A stretch of DNA of 64,000 bases from positions 1,314,749 through 1,378,748 of the forward strand of contig CALMNL010000004.1 in the NCBI GenBank assembly GCA_937868765.1, written 5' to 3'. The stretch comes from an uncultured Desulfatitalea sp. GTDB lineage: Bacteria; Desulfobacterota; Desulfobacteria; Desulfobacterales; Desulfosarcinaceae. This document shows positions 33,416-41,500 of the stretch, piece after piece. The position numbers and the translations under genes are program-made. Within the stretch, counting starts at the first letter, position 1; every line of letters begins with the position of its first letter. The notes beneath the pieces are model-generated. The model was given only the letters and a program-made list of their open reading frames with translations, ran no database searches and had not been told where the DNA came from.

Positions 33416-33817
33416 TCAAGAGTCCTGTTTCCAGCAAAAGTGGCCCTTTTCGGCGGGAACCAGGATGCCCTGTTCGCGCCAGGCACGGATGGTCAAGTGC
33501 GGGTGAGGACAGTCGTTCTTCACGAGTTCCTCGTAGAGTGCGGTGAGTTTGAAGCCTTCGCCCATGTGCGCGGTGAACAACTGGCACACGCGGGCGGCGC
33601 CACCCGGATCGCAGAGCCAGTCCACCACCTCGATGGGAGGGCACTCCGCTTCGGCGGCGTTCGCGGGTGGTGCCGGTTTTTGGGTGTCGAAAAGGGCGAG
33701 CACTTTGTGCAACTGGGAGATGACGAAGGCGAGACCGGACAGACCGATCATGACGATGATAGCGCCCGTAACCGCCATGGCCCATCCGTTGTTGGCCGCA
33801 ATTAGATCTAAGCCCAT
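33416..33817 (-). CDS. OadG-family (gamma-like) decarboxylase subunit with extra C-terminal domain
   Basis: 133 residues. One N-terminal membrane helix (AMAVTGAIIVMIGLSGLAFVI) followed by a Pro/Ala linker is the OadG layout. The C-terminal ~70 residues, from EVVDWLCDPGGAARVCQLFT to WREQGILVPAEKGHFCW, form a small globular part not found in short OadG proteins and look like a helical domain. It precedes the beta subunit by 34 bp. It likely anchors the decarboxylase complex at the inner membrane. Confidence 0.7.
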   Translation of the reverse strand: MGLDLIAANNGWAMAVTGAIIVMIGLSGLAFVISQLHKVLALFDTQKPAPPANAAEAECPPIEVVDWLCDPGGAARVCQLFTAHMGEGFKLTALYEELVKNDCPHPHLTIRAWREQGILVPAEKGHFCWKQDS

Positions 33818-33984
33818 GGTGCAAAACCTCCTGGACCGACTGTGCCGTGCCCGCAGAGCGGCGGCCCCGTCGTTTTCGCGAATGGATCCTGCTATGTGCC
33901 CCTGGAATTCCCTAAAAGGCCTTTTTTTCGATCATACTTGGGCTCAAATGTCAACAGATTATTGATCTGTAACTTTTTAAGCGC

Positions 33985-34004
33985 TGGAAATTGATGGATT
34001 TCCA
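33985..34004. promoter_or_regulatory. Inverted repeat upstream of the pepD promoter
   Basis: TGGAAAT (33985-33991) and ATTTCCA (33998-34004) form a perfect 7-bp inverted repeat with a 6-base centre, 6 bp before the -35 element. A second repeat ACAGAT-N5-ATCTGT lies at 33954-33970. Either may be an operator. Confidence 0.35.
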
Positions 34005-34010
34005 TTGTTG

Positions 34011-34039
34011 TTGACATCAAGCGGCCACCACCATATGCT
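34011..34039 (+). promoter_or_regulatory. Sigma-70-type promoter of the dipeptidase gene
   Basis: TTGACA (34011-34016), 17-bp spacer, TATGCT (34034-34039). The expected transcript start near 34046 leaves a 60-base leader before the ATG at 34107. Confidence 0.6.
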
Positions 34040-34106
34040 CGCCGGACATTCGGAGCCGTCGCCGAGACGCGCGCCAGGATCAACCCTCGATTCGGGAGAG
34101 ACACCC

Positions 34107-35552
34107 ATGCAAGACAGCAGTACCCTGATATTGGACTATTTTGAACAGATCAACGCCGTTCCCCGTTGTTCCAAGAACGAAGCGGCCCTGTGCCGCTGGC
34201 TGCAGGCATGGGGCAAAGAGAGAGGTTTCGCCGACGCCACGGATGCCGCCGGCAACCTGGTACTGCGGTTGCCGGCCGGCCCGGGTGCTGAAAGGGCGCC
34301 CACGGTCGTGATCCAGGCGCACATGGACATGGTGTGTGAAAAGACGCCCGACTCCGATCATGATTTTTCCCGTAATCCCATTCGGTCGGTGCGCAAGGGC
34401 GATTGGCTCATGGCGGACCGCACCACCCTGGGCGCGGACAACGGCATCGCCATCGCGTATGCCCTGGCGGTGGCCGACCATTCCGACCTGCGCCGGCCTC
34501 CCATGGAATTGCTCTTTACGGTGGACGAGGAAACCGGCCTCACAGGGGTCAAGCAGATGGGCAAGGATCTGATCCAAGGCCGTATTCTGATCAATCTGGA
34601 TTCCGAGGACGAGGGGATTTTCACCATCGGGTGCGCCGGCGGCGTGGACAGCAACCTGAGCCAGGATTTGCCGGCCGAGCCGATACCGCACGGCTGGGGG
34701 CTTTATCAATTAGTAGTCGGCGGGCTCAACGGCGGCCATTCCGGCATCGACATCCATCGACATCGCGCCAACGCCAACAAACTGCTCGCCCGCACGCTGG
34801 CTGCCCTGCACAAGCGCGCCGAGTGCCGCATTATGACGCTCGCAGGAGGATCCCGCCACAACGCCATCGCCAGGGACGCCCAGGGCCTGTTCGCCTGCGG
34901 CGCCGTGGAGGGGAGCATAAAAGGCGTCGTGGCCGAGATGGAAAAGACTTTTCGCGACGAGTATGGCGCCAACGAACCCGGCCTGTTCGTCCGCGTCGAT
35001 TCGGCCCGGAGCGATGCCGCCATCGTGCTGACCCGCCAGGCCAGCGAACGCGTCGTCTCCCTGCTGCTGGCCTTTCCCCACGGCGTGGCCGGCATGTCGC
35101 CCCATCTGCCCGGCTTGGTCGAGACCTCCAGCAACCTGGCCAAAGTTTCGGTCCAGGCCAGCCGCCTGCGTGTCCTTTCCAGCCAGCGCAGCAGTGTGGT
35201 CACCAGGCTTGCGGAAATTACCGGCACGGTGCGCGCGCTGGCCGAACTGTCCGGCGCCGATGTGTCCGATGAGAACAAATATCCGCCCTGGCCGCCGCGC
35301 ATGGAGGATCCCCTGCTGGAACGGGCCAAAGCGGTCTACACCCGGCTCTTCGGGAAAGATCCGGTGATCCAGGTGATACATGCCGGCCTGGAGTGCGCCA
35401 TCATCGGCGCGCTTTATCCCGGCATGCAGATGATCTCCCTGGGACCCACCATCCGCGATCCCCACTCGCCCTCGGAACGGCTCCATATACCTTCGGTGGG
35501 GCGGGTGTGGCAATTCCTCAGGGCCCTGTTGGAAGACTTGGCGCGGGTGTGA
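34107..35552 (+). CDS. pepD: Aminoacyl-histidine dipeptidase (M20 family, PepD type)
   Basis: 481 residues from ATG 34107, which has GGGAGAG upstream. Metal-site and catalytic motifs of M20C: VIQAHMDMVCEK, TTLGADNGIAIAYALAVAD, the Glu pair in TVDEETGLTGVKQMGKD, and LINLDSEDEGIFTIGCAGG. A dimerisation (lid) domain with GGHSGIDIHRHRANANK is inserted, then the C-terminal His in the GLECAIIGALYPGMQM region. It hydrolyses Xaa-His and other dipeptides in the cytoplasm with zinc. Monocistronic by layout, with its own promoter and a downstream hairpin. Confidence 0.93.
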   Translation: MQDSSTLILDYFEQINAVPRCSKNEAALCRWLQAWGKERGFADATDAAGNLVLRLPAGPGAERAPTVVIQAHMDMVCEKTPDSDHDFSRNPIRSVRKGDWLMADRTTLGADNGIAIAYALAVADHSDLRRPPMELLFTVDEETGLTGVKQMGKDLIQGRILINLDSEDEGIFTIGCAGGVDSNLSQDLPAEPIPHGWGLYQLVVGGLNGGHSGIDIHRHRANANKLLARTLAALHKRAECRIMTLAGGSRHNAIARDAQGLFACGAVEGSIKGVVAEMEKTFRDEYGANEPGLFVRVDSARSDAAIVLTRQASERVVSLLLAFPHGVAGMSPHLPGLVETSSNLAKVSVQASRLRVLSSQRSSVVTRLAEITGTVRALAELSGADVSDENKYPPWPPRMEDPLLERAKAVYTRLFGKDPVIQVIHAGLECAIIGALYPGMQMISLGPTIRDPHSPSERLHIPSVGRVWQFLRALLEDLARV

Positions 35553-35578
35553 CGTTTCAAAAGAGGCCTAAAAACAAC

Positions 35579-35609
35579 GAGCAGCACCGGATGTTTGTCG
35601 GTGCCGCTC
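35579..35609. terminator. Hairpin between convergent pepD and lipoprotein genes
   Basis: GAGCAGCACCG (35579-35589) pairs with CGGTGCCGCTC (35599-35609) with one mismatch and a 9-base loop. It sits 27 bp after the pepD stop and 36 bp beyond the end of the minus-strand lipoprotein gene. Confidence 0.5.
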
Positions 35610-35645
35610 GGTTTGCTTCCGTGGGGTCGGGCGAAGGTTCCGCGG

Positions 35646-36686
35646 CTAGGGCAGGGGGCAGCTGGGGTTCAAATCTTCGCAGGAGCCATATAGCGTCTCG
35701 CCCACCAGAACGCTGCCGTCGCCGTAGTAGATCACGTCCATGGCGTAATCGCCATAGATCACCAGATGGCCGTCTACCGGACAGGAGCCGTAATCGCTCA
35801 GGATGATCGGAAGATAGGGATCGGATTCCACGTAGGCCCATCCATCCACGCAGGGGCCGGTGAGCCCGCCGGAGATGTCGAGGCTCAGGTAGTAGAAGCC
35901 GTCGTCTCCCAAAAAGGTGCTGGCGCTTTCAGTATAGTCATAAAAAGCCACGGCGATTTCCGCACCGCCGTCCTGTCCGATGGCCTGTCCGTTCAACACC
36001 GTGGTGCCGGAGTAGAGGGTTCCGCCGGACCAGACCAGCCCATAGGCTTCGATATCCAGGTAAGGGGAGAGCAGCCGGCTGTCATAGACGCCCATGGTGA
36101 AGTCGGTCAGGGCCATGGCCATGGCCGTTGGATAACAGGCGTCGCCGGTGAATTGAAAGTCGATCCGACCATCCATCATGCTGTCCGCGTCCATCCAGCA
36201 ATCGTACATGACCATGGTGCCGGTCAGATTGAGCAGGTCGCATTCGGTCTGCGGGTCCTCTCCGTCGAAGGCGAAGGTAATCGCGTAACTGCCCCCGTAG
36301 GGGCATCCTTGCCGGTCCGAGCCGGAACCGGACGCCTGGTAGTGGTCGGTGGCGAGGTGGGAACGGATCTGGTCGAGCACATCGTGCCAGAGGACCTGCC
36401 GCGCTGCGACCTGCCGGGCGGAATTGGTTCGATTCTGGGAGATATAGCCATTCAGCGGCCCTGCCAGATTGCCGACGCCATGTGCGAAGCTGACCATGCT
36501 GGCGGTCGTCGATGCGCTGTATTCGTCGACGGTCATGGGGGTGTCCACGGAGGCGGGGGTAAAGCCGGGGAAATAAGTGCTGTCGCCGCCGTCGCTATCG
36601 CCGCCGCCGCCGCACGACAGGCAGAGCAGGGCCACGCCGGTGATGAAGATCATCCTGATTTGCTTGCGCCGAACAATCGTTTTCAT
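35646..36686 (-). CDS. Lipoprotein of unknown function
   Basis: 346 residues from the ATG at 36686, which has a GAGGAGATACTT leader. The signal sequence MIFITGVALLCLSC carries a lipobox (LCLS|C) followed by a Gly/Asp-rich spacer. The mature part is acidic, rich in Tyr, Asp and Gly, with beta-strand-like alternation (DFTMGVYDSRLLSPYLDIEA, GDDGFYYLSLDISGG) and five or more Cys, including one at the C-terminal CEDLNPSCPLP. I recognise no domain. Likely surface or periplasmic-side lipoprotein. It stands alone; the upstream neighbour is the sigma-54 regulator on the same strand, 233 bp away. Confidence 0.75.
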   Translation of the reverse strand: MKTIVRRKQIRMIFITGVALLCLSCGGGGDSDGGDSTYFPGFTPASVDTPMTVDEYSASTTASMVSFAHGVGNLAGPLNGYISQNRTNSARQVAARQVLWHDVLDQIRSHLATDHYQASGSGSDRQGCPYGGSYAITFAFDGEDPQTECDLLNLTGTMVMYDCWMDADSMMDGRIDFQFTGDACYPTAMAMALTDFTMGVYDSRLLSPYLDIEAYGLVWSGGTLYSGTTVLNGQAIGQDGGAEIAVAFYDYTESASTFLGDDGFYYLSLDISGGLTGPCVDGWAYVESDPYLPIILSDYGSCPVDGHLVIYGDYAMDVIYYGDGSVLVGETLYGSCEDLNPSCPLP

Positions 36687-36919
36687 AAGTATCTCCTCTG
36701 AATTTTTGAAAAATCCATGACGCAGCGGCCCTTTTCGGACATCATGCGCTAAGATGCAATGCGTGGCAGCTATGGTGGGATGGCCGGAACTATAGGATAG
36801 GTCGTTGAAGATTGGCAATGGAAAAGAGAGCGTCGCAATCGAACGCGGGCCCGCCGGCGCCGCCCCGCGCGAGCCGATCCCAGGGTCGGGCACCTGCCTC
36901 GTTCCCGAGCGGCCGGAAG

Positions 36920-38293
36920 TTACTCCACGCCGTAGGCCGCCAGCTTTCGGCGTAGGGTGTTGAGGCCCAGGCCGAGCACTTTGGCGCTCTGGGATTTGTT
37001 CTGGGCCAGCAGGTTGTAGACGCTTAAAATGTGCTCTTTTTCGACTTCGGCCAGGGGCCGCAGCCCTTTTTCCACGGGGTGGGCGGGAGCTGCGGCGCGC
37101 CGGGGCAGAGCGCGCATGTGCTCGGGCAGATGGGCCAGGTCGACGGGCGCGCCCTGGGCCAGGTTGGCGGCCGACTGCAGCATGGATTTGAGCTCGCGCA
37201 CGTTGCCCGGCCAGCCATAGGCGGCCAGCGCCGCCAGGGCGGCCGGGGTGATGCGCCGCCCGGCGGGCGCTTTGGCGTCGTACTTGGAGAGAAAGGCTTC
37301 GGCCAGGAGCGGGATGTCCTCCGGCCGTTCGCGCAGGGGCGGCAAGTGCAGCCAGCCGCCTCGGATGCGGTAGTAGAGATCTTTGCGAAACGCCTTGCGC
37401 GCGATCATGCGGTCGAGGTTTTCATTGGTGGCGGCGATGAATCGCAGGTCCACCCTGACCCGGTCGCTGCTGCCCACGCGGGAGAACTCCCCTTCCTGCA
37501 GGACCCGCAGCAGCTTGCCCTGCAGTTCCAAGGGCAGGTCGCCGATCTCGTCCAGAAAGAGCGTTCCGTGATGGGTGTGCTCGAGAAATCCGGTGCGTGC
37601 GCCGGCTGCACCGGTGAAAGCGCCTCGGGCGTGGCCGAAAAATTCGGCTTCGAAAAGCGTGGCGGAGACCGAGGCCATGTTGATGGGCGTGAAGGGATGG
37701 CGCGCCCTGGGGCTGGCCTGGTGGATGGCCCAGGCCAAAAGCTCCTTTCCCGTGCCGCTTTCGCCGGTGATCAGGATGGGCACGTTGCTGGCGGCGTGCA
37801 GCTCGGCCTCTTTGAGCACCCGGCGCATGGCCGGGGCCTGAGTGAGGATCGGTGCAAACGGCGCCGGGTTGACCAGTTCCGCCAGGGATTGACGCTTCTC
37901 CAGGTCGAGAATGTCCAACAGGCGCTTGCGCTCCAACGCCCGGGGCAGCGTCAGGGCCAGGACATCTTTGGCCACCGGCTTGACCAGATAGTCGTAGGCT
38001 CCCCGGCGCAGGCATTCCACGGCCGTGCGCGCCTCGTTGATGGCCGTGACCATGATGCACTCGGTGCCCGGGCTGGTGTTTTTGATGTGGTCCAGCAGGG
38101 CCATGCCGTCCATATCGGGCATGGTCATATCGATGAGGGCCAGGTCGAAGAGCTCCCCCCGTTCGAAGGCCGCCGCGGCTTCAAGGGGGTTGTCTGCCAG
38201 CCGCAGGTCCGCATAACCGAGATCCTGCAACTTGCCGGCCAGCAGTTGCAGGTAGTCATGGTCGTCATCAATGAGAATGATATGGTTGCTCAT
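36920..38293 (-). CDS. Sigma-54-dependent response regulator (NtrC/ZraR type)
   Basis: 457 residues. Receiver domain 1-~120 with the phospho-acceptor Asp in LALIDMTMPDMDG and the Lys in YLVKPVAKD. AAA+ domain ~145-380 with Walker A ITGESGTGKELLAWAIHQAS, the sigma-54 contact loop GAFTGA, Walker B LFLDEIGDLPLELQGKLL and the Arg region VDLRFIAATNENLD. Fis-type helix-turn-helix at the C-terminus (NKSQSAKVLGLGLNTLRRKL). It is divergent from the hdrA-mvhD-metV-metF operon, which has a -24/-12 promoter, so it probably activates that operon and may bind the TTGGCA/TGCCAA repeats between them. Its kinase is not adjacent. Confidence 0.95.
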   Translation of the reverse strand: MSNHIILIDDDHDYLQLLAGKLQDLGYADLRLADNPLEAAAAFERGELFDLALIDMTMPDMDGMALLDHIKNTSPGTECIMVTAINEARTAVECLRRGAYDYLVKPVAKDVLALTLPRALERKRLLDILDLEKRQSLAELVNPAPFAPILTQAPAMRRVLKEAELHAASNVPILITGESGTGKELLAWAIHQASPRARHPFTPINMASVSATLFEAEFFGHARGAFTGAAGARTGFLEHTHHGTLFLDEIGDLPLELQGKLLRVLQEGEFSRVGSSDRVRVDLRFIAATNENLDRMIARKAFRKDLYYRIRGGWLHLPPLRERPEDIPLLAEAFLSKYDAKAPAGRRITPAALAALAAYGWPGNVRELKSMLQSAANLAQGAPVDLAHLPEHMRALPRRAAAPAHPVEKGLRPLAEVEKEHILSVYNLLAQNKSQSAKVLGLGLNTLRRKLAAYGVE

Positions 38294-38316
38294 GCCGCTT
38301 CACCCCCAGCGCCCTG

Positions 38317-38358
38317 TGCCAATATGGCAGGTTCGAAAATTGCCGTTCCAGTTTGGCA
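38317..38358. promoter_or_regulatory. Candidate enhancer (UAS) repeats for the sigma-54 activator
   Basis: TGCCA-ATA-TGGCA (38317-38329) and TGCC-N10-GGCA (38341-38358) are dyads built on the same half-site, with further TTGGCA copies at 38411 and within the promoter. They lie about 170-210 bp upstream of the -24/-12 element, the usual range for NtrC-type binding sites, and just upstream of the regulator's own start. Confidence 0.5.
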
Positions 38359-38525
38359 CACTCGCATTAATCGCCTGTTTTAACGCCCTTTTCCAGGAAA
38401 ATATCCCATTTTGGCATGGTTGTCCAGCCGCAATGAAGGCCCCCCTTCGATGGCAGGGTCAGCGGCCGCAATGAATTAATGTTATATATCAATGCATTAA
38501 TTCGTTGATGGGGATGGGTTCCAAA

Positions 38526-38542
38526 TTGGCATATAGGTTGCT
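38526..38542 (+). promoter_or_regulatory. Sigma-54 (-24/-12) promoter of the hdrA-mvhD-metVF operon
   Basis: TTGGCATATAGGTTGCT matches the RpoN consensus TGGCAC-N5-TTGCW; the invariant GG (38528-38529) and GC (38540-38541) are exactly 10 bp apart. It lies 54 bp upstream of the hdrA-like start codon. Confidence 0.8.
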
Positions 38543-38595
38543 TTGGAATCTCTTGGCTTCAGAAACCAATCTCATAATCGAACAGGGGAATTTCG

Positions 38596-41500
38596 ATGGC
38601 ATCCAAACAAACGTCCGAGACGAAGAAGAGTGTGGTGGGCTCCGTCATGGTGGTCGGTGGCGGCATCGCCGGTATTCAGGCCTCCTTGGATCTGGCCGAT
38701 TCCGGCTACCTGGTCAAGATGGTGGAAAGCAAAAGCGCCATCGGCGGGGTCATGGCCCAGCTGGACAAGACCTTTCCCACCAACGACTGCTCCATGTGCG
38801 TCATCTCGCCCAAGCTGGTCGAAGCGGGCCGGCATCTGAACATCGATCTGTTCACGACCAGCGAGGTGGAAAAGGTCGAAGGCGAGGCCGGCAATTTCAA
38901 GGTCACCCTGCTGCAGCGGCCGCGTTATGTCGAGCTGGACAAGTGCACGGCCTGCGGCGAATGCGCCAAGGTCTGTCCCATCAACGTACCCAACAACTTC
39001 GACGAAGGCTTGCGCGAACGCAAGGCCGCCTTCAAGCTCTATCCCCAGGGCATGCCCAGCGCTTACGCCATCGAGAAGCGCGGCACCGCACCCTGCAAGG
39101 CCACCTGCCCGGCGCACGTGAGCATCCAGGGCTACATCGCCTTGATCAACGACGGCCGCTACAAGGAGGCCTTGAAACTGTTCAAGCAGGAGCATCCCTT
39201 CCCCGGCGTGTGCGGCCGCGTGTGCCACCACCCCTGCGAAGGCCAGTGCACGCGCAACGATGTGGACAAGCCCCTGGCCATCCGCGAGCTGCATCGTTTT
39301 CTGGCCGACTACGAGCGCCGGAGCGGCGAGACCTACGTACCGGAAATCAAGGAAGCCAAACGGGATGAAAAGATCGCGGTCATCGGCTCCGGTCCGGCCG
39401 GCCTGACCGCGGCCTATTATCTGGCCCAGAAGGGATATAGCGTTACCATCTTCGAAAAACTGCCCGAACCCGGCGGCATGATGCGCGTGGGCATTCCCGA
39501 ATACCGCCTGCCACGGGACATCCTGGCCATGGAGATCGACACGGTGCGCAAGCTGGGCGTGGAGATCCGCTGCAACGTGGCCTTCGGCAAGGATGTCACC
39601 CTGGAAAGCCTCAAAAAGGATGGCTATAAAGCCTGCTTCATGGCCATCGGCCTGCACGGCGGCCGCCGGCTGGGGGTCGAGAACGAGGATGCCGACGGCG
39701 TGCTGCAGGGCGTGGATTTTCTGCGGGATGCGGCCATGGGCAAAGAGGTCCAGATCGGTGAAGAGGTGATCGTGGTGGGCGGCGGCAACGTGGCCATCGA
39801 CGTGGCCCTCACCGCCAAGCGCAAGGGGGCCAAGAAGGTCACCCTGATCTGCCTGGAAAAGCGCGAGGAGATGCCCGCCTGGCAGCACGAAATCGAGGAG
39901 GCCCTGGAAAGCGATATTCAGATCGTGAACAGCTTCGGTCCCAAGAGCTTCTTCATCGACAAGAATAAAAAGGTATCGGGCATCGAGTTCAAGACCTGCA
40001 CGGCGGTCTTCGACGAGAACAAACGTTTCAACCCCAAGTACGACGATAACGCCTGCCAGCCCTTTTTCGGCGACACCGTGATCATCGCCATCGGCCAGAG
40101 CACCGATCTATCCGGCCTCAAGGAGCAGAACATCGCCATCTCCCGGCCGGGCGGCTTGCAGGCCGATCCCGTGACCCTGCAGACCCCCATCGAGTGGGTC
40201 TTTGCCGGCGGCGACGCCTTCTACGGCCCCAAGTCGGTGGTCGACGCCGTGTCCTGCGGCAAGGAGGCGGCCGAGAGCATCCACCGCTTCGTCAACGGCC
40301 TGGACCTCAAGGAAGGCCGGGAGAAGACGTGGGAGTTCGTGAAGCCCGAGACCGCCCGGGAACCGAAGAAGGATCGCGTCAAGGTGCGCTGCCTGGACCC
40401 CGCGGCCCGGGAGTGCAACTTTTTGGAAGTCTCGTTCGGCTACGACGAAGAAGAGGCCAAGCGCGAGGCCGAACGCTGCCTCAAGTGCGGCATCTGCTCA
40501 GAGTGCTACCAGTGCGTCGAGGCCTGCCTGGCCAAGGCGGTCAACCACAACCAGCAGCCCACGCGCACGGTGGTGGAGGTCGGCTCGATCATCCTGGCGC
40601 CGGGCTTCTCGCCCTACGACCCGAGCAAGCACGAGTACTACGCCTACGCCAACCATCCCAATGTGGTGACGGCCCTGGAGTTCGAGCGCGTCCTCTCGGC
40701 CTCGGGCCCCTACCAGGGCCACCTGATCCGGCCGTCGGACCACAAGGAACCGAAGAAGATCGCCTGGCTGCAGTGCATCGGTTCGCGCGACATCAACAAG
40801 TGCGACCACAGCTACTGCTCGGCGGTATGCTGCATGTACGCCGCCAAGCAGACGGTCATCGCCAAGGAGCACAGCAAGAGCGGCCTCGACACGGCCGTCT
40901 TCTTCATGGACATGCGCACCTACGGTAAGGAGTTCGAGCGCTACTACATGCGCTGCGAAAAGGAGAAGGGCGTGCGCTTCGTGCGTTCGCGGGTGCATAC
41001 CATTGATCCCCTGGAGGGCGGTGATCTGCGCCTGCGCTATGCCAACGAAGAGGGCGAGCTGGTCGAAGAGATCTTCGACATGGTCGTTCTATCGGTGGGC
41101 CTGGCGCCCAACGATGCGGCCGTGCGCCTGGCCAACACCATGGGCGTGGAACTCAACAGCCACAAGTTCGCCAAGACCCGGGACCTGGCACCGGTGGCCA
41201 CCAACCGCGACGGCATCTACGTCTGCGGCGTCTTCCAGGGACCGAAGGACATTCCCCAATCGGTCATGGAGGCTTCGGCCGCCGCCGCCTCGGCTACCAA
41301 GAATCTGGCCGAAGCCCGCGGGACCCTGATCCGCACCAAGCAGCTGCCGCCCGAGCTCGATGTCTCCGGCGAGGCCCCCCGGGTGGGCGTCTTCGTCTGC
41401 AACTGCGGCATCAACATCGGCGGCGTGGCCGACGTGCCGGCCGTGCGTGAGTACGCCCGGACCCTGCCCCATGTGGTGCACGTGGAAGACAATCTCTTCA

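Noticed and set aside
33930-33960. Minus-strand promoter for the OadG-like gene (TTGACA with TATGAT)
   Set aside because: The spacer is only 12 bp, too short for a sigma-70 promoter.
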